64,000 nucleotides of DNA, taken from NCBI RefSeq assembly GCF_902497745.1, contig NZ_CABVHJ010000002.1, positions 372,001 through 436,000 on the forward strand, read 5' to 3'. Source of the stretch: Pseudomonas fluorescens (GTDB lineage: Bacteria > Pseudomonadota > Gammaproteobacteria > Pseudomonadales > Pseudomonadaceae). The position numbers were made by a program, and so were the translations under genes. The notes below the pieces were generated by a model. That model made no database searches and had not been told where the DNA came from. It worked only from the letters and a program-made list of their open reading frames with translations. Positions 55,414 to 64,000 of this stretch are shown here, piece after piece; position 1 is the stretch's first letter, and every line of letters starts with the position of its first letter.

Positions 55414-56168
55414 AAACCAATCCGATTGTCGGCCAGGGCACGAGCCTGCATCAGTGGCAAGCTTCGCGGCATCTGGCGGAGCTGGAGAGCATCGACATCC
55501 TCAGTCTGGTGCCACCGGGCGCACGGGCAGTCATTGTCGCGCCGCATCCGGACGACGAAGTGCTCGGTTGTGGTGGCTTGCTGCAATTGCTCGCGGCGGC
55601 TGGCCGGCCTCTGCAGCTGATTTCGGTGACCGACGGCAGCGCCAGTCACCCCGGTTCCAGTCGTTGGCCGGTGGAGCGACTGAGCGTGGTGCGCCCGCAG
55701 GAGTCCGCCGAAGCGCTGCGCCGACTCGGTCTGCCGATGCATCGGGTGAAGTGGCTGCGCGGCGGTTTTACCGACACGCAGGTCGCGGCTCAGGAAGCCG
55801 AGCTGGTCGATTTCATCGCGCGTCATTTGCGTGCCGATGACGTGCTGTTCGCAACTTGGAGCGAGGACGGTCATTGCGACCACGAAGCGGTCGGCCGCGC
55901 CAGTGCCGAAGCCGCGCGCCGGGTCGGTGCGACCTGCCACGAACTGCCGGTGTGGACGTGGCACTGGGCGACCCCGGAAGACGCCTTCGTACCGTGGCAA
56001 CGGGCGCGCAAGATTCTCCTGACGCCAGCGCAAGTCGCACGCAAGCGCCACGCGGTGTACGCCTTCGCCAGTCAACTGGAAGGCGATCCTGACGCCGGAC
56101 TTGGCCCGGTGCTCGCGCCGTATGTGCTCGATCGCCTCTTACAGCCCTTCGAAGTGGTGTTTCTATGA
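55410..56168 (+). CDS. PIG-L family deacetylase (intact motif)
   Basis: A 252-residue zinc-dependent N-deacetylase of the PIG-L/LmbE family, acting on N-acetylglucosamine-type sugars. The motif PHPDDE at residues 45-50 provides the first zinc ligands and the catalytic Asp; CDHEAVG supplies the later His. The start at 55410 overlaps the preceding stop (ATGA), and its stop overlaps the methyltransferase start. Confidence 0.88.
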   Translation: MKTNPIVGQGTSLHQWQASRHLAELESIDILSLVPPGARAVIVAPHPDDEVLGCGGLLQLLAAAGRPLQLISVTDGSASHPGSSRWPVERLSVVRPQESAEALRRLGLPMHRVKWLRGGFTDTQVAAQEAELVDFIARHLRADDVLFATWSEDGHCDHEAVGRASAEAARRVGATCHELPVWTWHWATPEDAFVPWQRARKILLTPAQVARKRHAVYAFASQLEGDPDAGLGPVLAPYVLDRLLQPFEVVFL

Positions 56169-56764
56169 GTGTCGAAGATCGCTATTTCGATGGCCTGTTT
56201 GCTGGCAACGACGACCCGTGGGCCTTCCGCGAGCGCTGGTACGAGCAACGTAAACGCGCGATCACCCTCGCCGCCCTGCCGCGTCCGCATTACCGGGCGA
56301 TCTTCGAACCGGGCTGCGCCAACGGCGAGTTGAGCGCCGAACTTGCCGCACGTTGCGATCGCTTGCTGTGTTGCGACACCGCCAGCGCGGCGGTGACCTT
56401 GGCGCGCGCGCGTTTGAGTCTGTTCGATCATGCCGAAGTGCGGCAAAACCGTCTTCCCGGCGACTGGCCGGAAGAAAAATTCGACCTGATTGTATTTAGC
56501 GAGATCGGCTACTACCTCGATAGCCAGGATCTGACAGAAGTGATCCGTCGGGCCAGTGATTGCCTGACTGCCGACGGCCAGTTCCTCGCCTGTCACTGGC
56601 GTCCACCCATCGACGACTGCCCGCTGAATGCGCGGCAGGTTCACGACCTGATTCACGAAAAACTGCATCTGCCACGGCTGGTTCTGCATCAGGAAGCGGA
56701 CTTCATTCTTGAGGTGTGGAGCCGTGAACCGCGCTCGGTGGCGGCACTGGAGGGTTTGCGATGA
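56165..56764 (+). CDS. NodS-like SAM-dependent methyltransferase
   Basis: A 199-residue class I methyltransferase. Motif I is FEPGCANGELS, motif II is around LLCCDTASAAV, and motif IV is FDLIVFSEIGYYL. The opening YFDGLFAGNDDPWAFRERWYE is typical of the NodS-like branch; NodS N-methylates the deacetylated sugar in Nod factors. Overlaps both neighbours by four bases. Confidence 0.85.
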   Translation: MSVEDRYFDGLFAGNDDPWAFRERWYEQRKRAITLAALPRPHYRAIFEPGCANGELSAELAARCDRLLCCDTASAAVTLARARLSLFDHAEVRQNRLPGDWPEEKFDLIVFSEIGYYLDSQDLTEVIRRASDCLTADGQFLACHWRPPIDDCPLNARQVHDLIHEKLHLPRLVLHQEADFILEVWSREPRSVAALEGLR

Positions 56765-57447
56765 TTGGCATTCTGATCCCGGCGCACAACGAGGAAGATC
56801 TGCTCGACGACTGCCTGAACGCGGCCATGCGCGCCAGCCGCCACGGCTTGCTGGCCGGTGAAAAGGTTGAAGTGTTGGTGGTGCTCGACAGCTGCACCGA
56901 CCGCTCGGCGCAGATTGTCAGTCGCTATCCGGTGCTGAGCCTGCACATCGATGCACGCAACGTCGGCCAGGCCCGGGCGGCCGGTGCACAGCTGTTGCTG
57001 GAGCGCGGCGCGCGCTGGATCTCCTGTTCGGACGCCGACAGCCGCGTCGCCGACGACTGGCTGGTGGCACAACTGGGGTTGGGTGCAGACGCGGTATGCG
57101 GTACCGTCACCGTCGAACGCTGGCATGAGTCGTTCGATGCAGCGGCGCAAATCCGCTATCACCGGCATTACCGTGCCTGCGATGGCCATCGGCATATCCA
57201 CGGCGCCAATCTGGGCATCAGCGCCGATGCTTATCGCTGGGCCGGAGGCTTTAAACCACTGGCGTGCGATGAGGATGTGCAATTGGTGCGGGAGCTGGAA
57301 CTGGACGGCGCGAACATCGCCTGGAGCCACCGCCCGCAAGTGCTCACCAGCGCGCGGTTCGACAGTCGTGCACGTGGTGGCTTTGGTGACTATCTGCGAA
57401 ATCTGGCACAGATGGAGCAAAAAAAAGCGGATCAGATTGATCTGTGA
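56761..57447 (+). CDS. Glycosyltransferase family 2
   Basis: A 228-residue GT-A enzyme. ILIPAHNEEDLL is the nucleotide-binding start, SDADSRV holds the DxD-like metal site, HIHGANLGIS the acceptor loop and CDEDVQLVRELE the catalytic acidic block. There are no membrane spans. It is the last of the four overlapped genes. Confidence 0.87.
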   Translation: MIGILIPAHNEEDLLDDCLNAAMRASRHGLLAGEKVEVLVVLDSCTDRSAQIVSRYPVLSLHIDARNVGQARAAGAQLLLERGARWISCSDADSRVADDWLVAQLGLGADAVCGTVTVERWHESFDAAAQIRYHRHYRACDGHRHIHGANLGISADAYRWAGGFKPLACDEDVQLVRELELDGANIAWSHRPQVLTSARFDSRARGGFGDYLRNLAQMEQKKADQIDL

Positions 57448-57603
57448 CGCGACGAACTTCGCTTCATGAGCAATACTCTGCTGCGCGGCAATCCAGGGTT
57501 CGGAGCGTCGCAGGGCATTCAACCAGCCTTCACGGGTCGACGGCGACTGGCAATCATTGCCACGCACACGACTGAGGGCGAAACAACACAAGGACGTCAC
57601 ACC

Positions 57604-58362
57604 ATGAAACCGTTATCCCTCAGCGACAGCAGTTCGCCGGCGCAAATCTGGAACAGCGCTCCGCAGCTGGACAACATCCCCGTCATCAACACCCTCAGCC
57701 TCGTACCCGCCGGCGCCCGTGCCGTGGTCATCGCGCCGCATCCGGGCGATGAAGTGGTGACTTGCGGCGGTCTGCTGCAATTGCTCTCCAGTCTCGGTCA
57801 TCCGCTGCAATTGCTCTCGATCACCGATGGCAGCGCCAGCCATCCGGGTTCACGGCAATGGTCGGAGAAACGCCTGAGCGTGTTCCGCCCACAGGAAAGC
57901 GTCGAAGCCCTGCGCCGCCTCGGCCTGCCGATGCACAGCCTGAAATGGGTGCGCGGCGGTTTCACCGACAACGCCCTGTGCGAACAGCAAGCGCAAGTGA
58001 CCGAATTCATCAGCCGCTACCTGCGCCCCGGCGACGTGGTGTTCAGCACCTGGCGCGGCGATGGCAACGATGACCATGAAGCGGTGGGCCGGGCCAGTGC
58101 GCAAGCAGCTGAACAGGCCGGCGCGACCTTCCACGATGTACCGGTCTGGGCGTGGCACTGGCCCGAGCGCGACCAGCAACTGATCCCTTGGGAACGCGCG
58201 CGCAAACTGCGCCTGGACACCTGGACCGTGGCGCGCAAAAGCCACGCCACCCACGCCTACGCCAGCCAGCTCAACGGCGAACCGGCGATCGGCATTGCGC
58301 CGATGCTGCCGCCGGTGCTTCTCGAAAGAATGCGTTTGCCCTACGAAATCGTGTTTGTCTGA
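57604..58362 (+). CDS. Second PIG-L family protein with altered active site
   Basis: A 252-residue paralogue of the PIG-L protein at 55410, alignable from end to end. At residues 45-50 it reads PHPGDE. In characterised members the first Asp is the catalytic base and the second a zinc ligand, so the base is replaced by Gly (G48) while the ligands remain. The second block is DDHEAVG. It is separated from the glycosyltransferase by 156 bp. AAGGACGTCACACC precedes the ATG. It may be inactive, regulatory or use another base. Confidence 0.85.
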   Translation: MKPLSLSDSSSPAQIWNSAPQLDNIPVINTLSLVPAGARAVVIAPHPGDEVVTCGGLLQLLSSLGHPLQLLSITDGSASHPGSRQWSEKRLSVFRPQESVEALRRLGLPMHSLKWVRGGFTDNALCEQQAQVTEFISRYLRPGDVVFSTWRGDGNDDHEAVGRASAQAAEQAGATFHDVPVWAWHWPERDQQLIPWERARKLRLDTWTVARKSHATHAYASQLNGEPAIGIAPMLPPVLLERMRLPYEIVFV

Positions 58363-58372
58363 ATCTCTGATT

Positions 58373-58468
58373 CCCTGTGGGAGCGAGCTTGCTCGCGAAG
58401 AGGCCGTCACATTCAATATTCGTATCGACTGTACCGACGCCTTCGCGAGCAAGCTCGCCCCCACAGGG
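58373..58468. repeat. REP doublet (REPIN-like)
   Basis: CCCTGTGGGAGCGAGCTTGC and GCAAGCTCGCCCCCACAGGG, with one mismatch in the right arm. Confidence 0.9.
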
Positions 58469-58558
58469 TTTGATGTGCAATCGAAACTATCCAGAAGGAA
58501 CTGCCGCCCCTGCCCATCAGTCGCATGAACAAGTGGCCCGCAATCCAGAGGAGTGAAC

Positions 58559-59341
58559 GTGTCCAGCGATCCCAAGCGTCATGTTGTCGACGCGCCCGTC
58601 ATCCATCGTCTCAGGGTGCTGACGGTCAACACCCACAAAGGCTTCACCGCGCTCAATCGGCGCTTCATCCTGCCGGAGCTGCGCGAAGCGGTGCGCAGCA
58701 CCTCGGCCGACCTGGTGTTTCTGCAGGAAGTGGTGGGTGAACACGAGCGGCATTCCAGTCGTTACAACGAATGGCCGCAAACCTCGCAATACGAGTTTCT
58801 CGCCGACAGCATGTGGAGCGATTTCGCCTATGGGCGCAACGCCGTTTATCCCGACGGCCATCACGGCAATGCGCTGCTGTCGAAATACCCGATCCGGGAA
58901 TACCGCAACCTCGATGTGTCGATCACCGGCCCTGAGCGCCGTGGCTTGCTGCATTGCGTGCTCGATGTGCCGGGTCACGCTGAGGTCCACGCCATCTGCG
59001 TGCATTTGAGTCTGCTGGAAAGCCATCGGCAATTGCAGTTGCAACTGCTTTGTCAGTTGCTCGAATCCCTGCCTGATGACGCCCCGGTGATCATCGCCGG
59101 CGATTTCAATGACTGGCAGCTGCAGGGCAATGTCGCCCTCGCCCGTCGCGACTATCTGCACGAAGCCTTCGAGCGTCATCACGGGCGCCCGGCCAAGACC
59201 TATCCGGCGCGGTTTCCGTTGCTGCGGCTGGACCGTATCTATTTGCGCAATGCCAGCAGTCATGACCCACGGATCCTCGGCAACAAGCCGTGGACACATC
59301 TGTCGGATCATCTGCCACTGGCGGTCGAAGTGCACCTTTAG
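58559..59341 (+). CDS. Endonuclease/exonuclease/phosphatase (EEP) family protein
   Basis: A 260-residue metal-dependent phosphodiesterase-like protein. Motifs are visible: [14 protein letters not shown] (Glu), [15 protein letters not shown] and [10 protein letters not shown] (Asp-His). Substrates of EEP proteins include nucleic acids, inositol phosphates and phospholipids. GTG at 58559 fits the GAGGAG site best; GTG at 58553 is close to it. In P. aeruginosa the equivalent gene precedes a cardiolipin-synthase-like gene, which is not seen here. Confidence 0.83.
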   Translation: MSSDPKRHVVDAPVIHRLRVLTVNTHKGFTALNRRFILPELREAVRSTSADLVFLQEVVGEHERHSSRYNEWPQTSQYEFLADSMWSDFAYGRNAVYPDGHHGNALLSKYPIREYRNLDVSITGPERRGLLHCVLDVPGHAEVHAICVHLSLLESHRQLQLQLLCQLLESLPDDAPVIIAGDFNDWQLQGNVALARRDYLHEAFERHHGRPAKTYPARFPLLRLDRIYLRNASSHDPRILGNKPWTHLSDHLPLAVEVHL

Positions 59342-59730
59342 CCACAATAGTGACAGCAATGCAGGACGCGATAGATCAGCTCATTCGACGATTCAACGTT
59401 GCCGACAGACCATCTGTCGGTAACTGAATACCTCTGCGCCGGGGCTTTCGTTGCGTTTTTCCATACAAACAACCACTTAGTTATGTGCAGAAAAACAAAC
59501 GCTTGCGAACCGCGTTTTGCCACTACCGCTCATCGTTCAATTTCTTGACGTGGGCGTGCGACTCTTCTTATCTCTACCTTACTACCCCCGGAATCACTAC
59601 CCGGGACGAGCCTTCGGACACTCGCGAAATCGAGCGGCCACGGTTCGCCCCGCTCCATTCGGTCGCCCCTCGTTCGGGGTAGGAGAGACGCCACACAGAG
59701 AGAATGCATGCGCCTGCAAGGTATACCTCC
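59342..59730. other. Long AT-richer leader before the autotransporter-like gene
   Basis: No coding region supported. A hairpin CCGACAG/CTGTCGG lies at 59402-59420 and CCCCTCGTTCGGGG near 59675. The base composition differs from neighbouring genes, pointing to a promoter and long leader. Confidence 0.5.
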
Positions 59731-60798
59731 ATGAAAATTTCCATCAGCCCACACGAGATCAAAATCACTTTCTGCACAGTGTCGAGTTCTATCTTGCTGT
59801 GCTCATCCATGGAGGCGCAGGCCGGTCCTGCGGCGGATGAAACAACCCCGTGGTATCGCGCGGACGTGCCGGTCATGACCTTGCCCGCCACCGTCATTAC
59901 TCCCGGCCCGCAACGCTTCAGTCCACGCCCCGATCTGCAAGGCACACGCCTGATCACCGAAGACCTCGCCCCGTCAGCCTGGGATGAGTTGTACGGCAGA
60001 AGCGCCCGTCAGGCACAGACCGACGTGCTGTCGTCGGGTTACGCCACACCCGGCAGCGGCGACATCAAAGGCCCCGCCGTGCTGACTCTGCAAAGTGGTA
60101 GCCATACCCAGAAAATCGGCCTGATTGGGGGACTCAACCAGATTCAAGCCAATGGCAACGGCCCGCTTACCAGCCGCGCCCTGGCAGACCCGAACAGTGA
60201 CACCCTCAATCTGCAAGGCCAAAGCCTTGGCGCCTATTACAGCCTGATCGGCGCCCAGGGCTGGCACGTGGATTTATCCGCCAGTGGTGGCCGGGTCAGC
60301 GGTTTCAGTCGCAACGGCCAAGGCGCGCGGCAAGCCACCGAAGGCAGTGCCATGACCTTCTCGGTCGAAGGCGGCTTTCCGATTGGCTTGAGTGAAAACT
60401 GGGTGGTGGAACCCCAAGCGCAATTGATCAATCAGCGCATCACCCTCGACACGCCCTACGCCGGTTCGGGCAATGCCTCTTCCTCCGATCTGACCGCGTG
60501 GAGCGGCCGCGTCGGTGCGCGCTTGAAAGGCAGTTACGATTTGAATGGTCTGCCGGTCGAACCCTATGTGCGCACCAACCTCTGGCACACGGTGTACACC
60601 GGCAATACCGTGACACTGGATCAGGTCGACAAGATCAGCAGCAGCCGCAAGTCCTCGACCGTCGAGCTGGGATTAGGGCTGGTGGCACGGGTGACACCGG
60701 CGGTGAGTCTGTATGTCAGTGCCGATTACAGCAGTGATGTCGATGACAATGACTTGAACGGGATCATTGGCAGCCTTGGGGTACGGATGCGTTGGTGA
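59731..60798 (+). CDS. Orphan autotransporter-type outer-membrane beta-barrel
   Basis: A 355-residue protein with a signal peptide ending near EAQAG. A short linker (about 30-90) leads to an autotransporter-type barrel of about 265 residues: LGAYYSLIGAQGWHVDLSASG, VGARLKGSYDLNGLPVEPYVRTNLWHT, and a final strand GSLGVRMRW ending in an aromatic residue. There is no passenger domain. An ATG nine codons upstream (59704) is an alternative start. It lies between the two arms of the glucan locus. Confidence 0.8.
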   Translation: MKISISPHEIKITFCTVSSSILLCSSMEAQAGPAADETTPWYRADVPVMTLPATVITPGPQRFSPRPDLQGTRLITEDLAPSAWDELYGRSARQAQTDVLSSGYATPGSGDIKGPAVLTLQSGSHTQKIGLIGGLNQIQANGNGPLTSRALADPNSDTLNLQGQSLGAYYSLIGAQGWHVDLSASGGRVSGFSRNGQGARQATEGSAMTFSVEGGFPIGLSENWVVEPQAQLINQRITLDTPYAGSGNASSSDLTAWSGRVGARLKGSYDLNGLPVEPYVRTNLWHTVYTGNTVTLDQVDKISSSRKSSTVELGLGLVARVTPAVSLYVSADYSSDVDDNDLNGIIGSLGVRMRW

Positions 60799-60817
60799 TC
60801 TTCAGGCTACCGAAGGT

Positions 60818-60911
60818 CCCTGTGGGAGCGAGCTTGCTCGCGAAGCGGTGTAACGTTCAACATCATTGTTGATTGACATATCGCCTTCGCGAGCAAGCTC
60901 GCTCCCACAGG
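60818..60911. repeat. REP doublet (REPIN-like)
   Basis: CCCTGTGGGAGCGAGCTTGC and GCAAGCTCGCTCCCACAGG between the convergent barrel and glgB genes. Confidence 0.92.
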
Positions 60912-60927
60912 TTTTGCGGTGCCTGGA

Positions 60928-63159
60928 TCAACCCTCCGGTTTGAGGATCAACACCGCCAGCGGCGGCAGATTCAACTCCAGCGACAACGACTGGCCATGA
61001 CTCGGCACTTCCTCGGTAAATGCCCCGCCGCCGTTGCCGTAATTGGAACCGGCATAGGTGTCGGCATCGCTGTTGAGCAGCTCAGTCCAGCGCCCGGCAA
61101 ACGGCACACCCACGCGGTACGCCTGACGCGGCACCGGCGTGAAGTTGGCCACCACCAGCACCGGCGCGCCCTCCTTGCTCCAGCGCAACCAGGCGTAAAC
61201 GCTGTTGATCGCATCGTCGCCGATCAGCCACTGAAAACCCTGCGGCGCGTCGTCCTGGTCGTGTAGCGCCGGCTCCTCGCGATACAGCCGATTGAGATCG
61301 CCAACCAGTTTCTGCACGCCTTTGTGCTCGGAGTATTGCAGCAAATACCAATCGAGCTGTTGATCGTGATTCCACTCGCGCCACTGGCCGAACTCGCAGC
61401 CCATGAACAACAGTTTTTTGCCCGGATGCGTCCACATGAAACTCAGATAGGCACGCAGGTTGGCGAATTTCTGCCAGCGATCGCCGGGCATCTTGTCGAT
61501 CAGCGAATGCTTGCCGTGCACCACTTCGTCGTGGGAAATCGGCAGGATGAACCGCTCGGACCAGGCGTAGACCAGGCCAAAACTCAACTCGTTGTGATGA
61601 TGCGCGCGGTACACCGGATCCTGCTGAATGTAATGCAACGAATCGTGCATCCAGCCCATGTTCCATTTGTAGGCAAACCCCAGGCCGCCCTGCTGCGTGC
61701 TCTGGCTGACACCGGGCCACGCGGTGGATTCTTCAGCGATGACCAGCGCACCCGGTGCTTCCAGTTCGACCACATCGTTCAAGTGCCGCAGAAAATCGAT
61801 GGCTTCGAGATTCTCGCGGCCACCGTGGCGGTTGGGCACCCATTCGCCGGCCTTGCGCGAATAGTCGCGGTACAACATCGACGCCACTGCATCGACGCGC
61901 AGGCCGTCGACATGGAAATGCTTCAACCAGTGCAGCCCGGACGCCAGCATGTAACCGTGCACCTCAGTGCGGCCAAGGTTGTAGATCAGCGTGTCCCAGT
62001 CCTGATGGAAACCCTCTAGCGGGTTACCGTATTCATACAGCGCGGTGCCATCGAACTGCGCCAGACCGTGGGTATCAGTCGGGAAATGCGCTGGTACCCA
62101 ATCGAGAATTACGCCGATCTCCGCCCGGTGGCAGGCATCGACGAATTCGGCGAACTGAGCAGGTGAGCCGTAACGCGCGCTCGGCGCGAATTGCGAGAGC
62201 AACTGATAACCCCAGGATCCGCCAAACGGGTGTTCCATGATTGGCATCAGCTCGATATGAGTGAAACCCAGTTCTTTCACATACGGAATCAGCCGCTCGG
62301 CCAGTTCCGGCCACGTGTACTGACGGGCCACTTCGCCAAGATCATCCAGCTCACATTGCCAGGAACCGGCGTGCAGTTCATAGATCGACAGCGGTGCCGA
62401 GTGTTTCTGGCGGTCACGACGGCTGCTCATCCAGTCTTGATCCTGCCAGTCGATTTGCAACGGCTCGGCGACTTTCGACGCGGTGTCCGGCGGCAGACTG
62501 GTGGCCAGCGCCATCGGGTCAGCCTTGAGCGGCAGAATCCCGTGGGCACCGAGAATCTCGTATTTGTACAACTCGCCCGCTTGCAGGCGCGGAATGAACA
62601 ACTCCCAGACCCCGGACGGATGACGCAAGCGCATTGGATGCCGACGCCCGTCCCAGACGTTGAAGTCGCCAACCACCGACACGCGCCGGGCATTCGGCGC
62701 CCACACGGCGAAACGCACGCCATCGACGCCGTCCACGGTTTTCAGCTGCGCGCCGAGGCAGGCACTGAGGTCACGGTGATTGCCCTCGGCGAACAGATAC
62801 AAATCCATTTCACCGAGTAACTGGCCAAAGCTATATGGATCCTCGGCGACTTGCTCGCCGCCGGCCCAGCGCGTACGCAATTGATACGGCCGCGCTTGAT
62901 CGAAATGGCCGACAAACAGTCCCGGCGTTTCGGTCTGCTCCAGCGGACCGCGTTCTTCACCGCTGTCCTTGTCCAGCACCACGACACTCAGCGCACCCGG
63001 TAGATAAGCGCGAATGAACTGCCCGCCAGCGCCATCGCCGTGCGGGCCAAGAATGGAAAAGGGGTCGTGATGTTCAGCGCGCACCAAGGCATCGATATCT
63101 TTCGCCGAGGGCAGCAATGCTTCTTTGACTTGACCCTGTTCCTTGTTCGAGAAACTCAT
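60928..63159 (-). CDS. glgB: 1,4-alpha-glucan branching enzyme (GH13_9)
   Basis: A 743-residue branching enzyme. Two N-terminal beta domains ([10 protein letters not shown], then [20 protein letters not shown]) precede the barrel. Catalytic blocks are [23 protein letters not shown] and [11 protein letters not shown]. It introduces alpha-1,6 branches into glucans made by GlgA or GlgE. The ATG lies two bases after the treS stop, with GGAGAG inside the treS end. Confidence 0.94.
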   Translation of the reverse strand: MSFSNKEQGQVKEALLPSAKDIDALVRAEHHDPFSILGPHGDGAGGQFIRAYLPGALSVVVLDKDSGEERGPLEQTETPGLFVGHFDQARPYQLRTRWAGGEQVAEDPYSFGQLLGEMDLYLFAEGNHRDLSACLGAQLKTVDGVDGVRFAVWAPNARRVSVVGDFNVWDGRRHPMRLRHPSGVWELFIPRLQAGELYKYEILGAHGILPLKADPMALATSLPPDTASKVAEPLQIDWQDQDWMSSRRDRQKHSAPLSIYELHAGSWQCELDDLGEVARQYTWPELAERLIPYVKELGFTHIELMPIMEHPFGGSWGYQLLSQFAPSARYGSPAQFAEFVDACHRAEIGVILDWVPAHFPTDTHGLAQFDGTALYEYGNPLEGFHQDWDTLIYNLGRTEVHGYMLASGLHWLKHFHVDGLRVDAVASMLYRDYSRKAGEWVPNRHGGRENLEAIDFLRHLNDVVELEAPGALVIAEESTAWPGVSQSTQQGGLGFAYKWNMGWMHDSLHYIQQDPVYRAHHHNELSFGLVYAWSERFILPISHDEVVHGKHSLIDKMPGDRWQKFANLRAYLSFMWTHPGKKLLFMGCEFGQWREWNHDQQLDWYLLQYSEHKGVQKLVGDLNRLYREEPALHDQDDAPQGFQWLIGDDAINSVYAWLRWSKEGAPVLVVANFTPVPRQAYRVGVPFAGRWTELLNSDADTYAGSNYGNGGGAFTEEVPSHGQSLSLELNLPPLAVLILKPEG

Positions 63160-63161
63160 GA

Positions 63162-64000
63162 CTACTCTCCACCAAGATCGGAAAAGGGTTTAAGCCCCGT
63201 CAATAACCCATACAAACCGTGCAACGGCACGGGCAGCCACGTCGGGCGATTTTCGGCCTCATAGGCCACTTCATAGGCCGCCTTCTCCAGGCCGAACAGC
63301 GCAAGCGCGGCGTCGGCACCTTCAGGATCTTGCCAGGCATGCTCAAGACTAGCTGCCGCGCGGCGATATGCCTGAACAAATGCCTCTCGGGCCTCACGCA
63401 GATAACGCTCGGCGACCAGACGCCGCGCGGTTTCAGACTCAGCGCTGTGGTCAACGTTGTGCACGTTAATGGTCATTGCCGCCGCGTAATCGAACGAGCG
63501 CAGCACGCCGCTGACATCTTTGTACGGACTGTGCTTACCACGCCGCTCGCTCAATGGCCGCGCCGGTTCACCCTCGAAGTCGATCAGATAGGCATCGCCC
63601 TTGATCACCAGCACCTGGCCCAAGTGCAGATCGCCATGAACGCGAATGCGCAAACCGCCGACGGCTTTTTTCGCCAGATCCTGCACGTGCGCGAGAATGG
63701 TTTTCTTCTCGTCGACCAGCCTCTTCACCAGTTTCTGATCCGCTGCGCTGAGTTCGCCCTGATGCTGCTTGAGCAGTTTCAAAGCATGCTCGACCTGGGC
63801 CACGACATCCTTGCCCGTCGCCTGCATGTCCTTGGCCGTCGACACCTGCGGAGCGAAATCGGCATTGTCCGTAGGCGCGCCAAGCATTTGATGCATCTCG
63901 CCCAGACGTTGGCCGAGCATCCCGGCAAAATCCCTCAGCTCACCGAGGGCGTTGTAATGCTGTTCCTGTTCGGACATGGCATCGGCCAGTTCATCGCGCA
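63162..64000 (-). CDS. treS: Trehalose synthase/maltokinase, C-terminal maltokinase part (truncated)
   Basis: The frame is open to the window end, so only the last 279 or so residues are seen. They match the maltokinase domain fused to TreS in Pseudomonas: the kinase loop [11 protein letters not shown], then [17 protein letters not shown] and [14 protein letters not shown] helix (here [13 protein letters not shown]). TreS interconverts trehalose and maltose, and the kinase makes maltose-1-phosphate for GlgE. Co-transcribed with glgB. The TreS domain itself lies outside the window, so the fusion is inferred. Confidence 0.88.
   Translation of the reverse strand, partial: RDELADAMSEQEQHYNALGELRDFAGMLGQRLGEMHQMLGAPTDNADFAPQVSTAKDMQATGKDVVAQVEHALKLLKQHQGELSAADQKLVKRLVDEKKTILAHVQDLAKKAVGGLRIRVHGDLHLGQVLVIKGDAYLIDFEGEPARPLSERRGKHSPYKDVSGVLRSFDYAAAMTINVHNVDHSAESETARRLVAERYLREAREAFVQAYRRAAASLEHAWQDPEGADAALALFGLEKAAYEVAYEAENRPTWLPVPLHGLYGLLTGLKPFSDLGGE

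Overview
The window is a stretch of Pseudomonas chromosome, most likely from the P. fluorescens group. The evidence is a GC-rich coding background, many REP doublets of the Pseudomonas type (a palindrome around GAGCTTGCTC or GAGCAAGCTC), the pyoverdine acylase PvdQ, a DpkA-type reductase, DUF3077 proteins, a DUF6543 dermonecrotic-toxin-like protein and the GlgE-type glucan/trehalose locus. I saw no rRNA, tRNA, CRISPR array, phage or transposase.

Layout. Positions 1-3 kb hold the 3' end of a large repeat protein, a structured-looking leader with a DUF3077 gene pair, and a small secreted protein. Positions 3.3-18.1 kb are mostly housekeeping and catabolic genes: GNAT, DinB, zapE, an NTF2-like protein, a WYL regulator opposite an aldo/keto reductase, agmatinase with a polyamine-type binding protein opposite a LysR regulator, an NCS2 purine/pyrimidine permease, a LEA lipoprotein, a nitrilase opposite a LysR regulator, and dpkA. 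Positions 18.3-23.2 kb encode a 1,625-residue DUF6543 toxin-like protein with a C-terminal HExxH motif. Positions 23.3-27.1 kb carry a PepSY protein, an orphan FecR and pvdQ. Positions 27.1-28.3 kb are gene-free and hold five exact-period 110-bp tandem repeats next to a long dispersed repeat.

The most unusual block is 29.5-36.6 kb. It is an apparent operon of an MdfA-like exporter, a LuxE-type acyl-protein synthetase, a LuxC-type acyl reductase fused to a PaaK-like adenylating domain, a second PaaK-like protein and a GNAT. No luciferase is present. It looks like an aldehyde- or amide-forming pathway with its own exporter that I cannot assign to a known product.

After a hypothetical gene, a chemoreceptor with a good FliA promoter, a DUF411/YqaA pair, a hydrolase and a D-2-hydroxyacid dehydrogenase, the last 20 kb (43.4-64 kb) is the alpha-glucan/trehalose stress locus. 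On the plus strand lie glgA, treZ, malQ, treY, a DUF2934 gene and glgX. Running toward them on the minus strand are treS-maltokinase (partial) and glgB. Inside the plus-strand run is a tightly overlapped cassette of acyl-CoA dehydrogenase-like protein, PIG-L deacetylase, NodS-like methyltransferase and GT2 glycosyltransferase, followed by a second PIG-L copy whose catalytic aspartate is replaced by glycine. Its enzyme types resemble those of lipochitooligosaccharide (Nod factor) synthesis. An EEP-family protein and an orphan autotransporter barrel separate the two arms of the locus.
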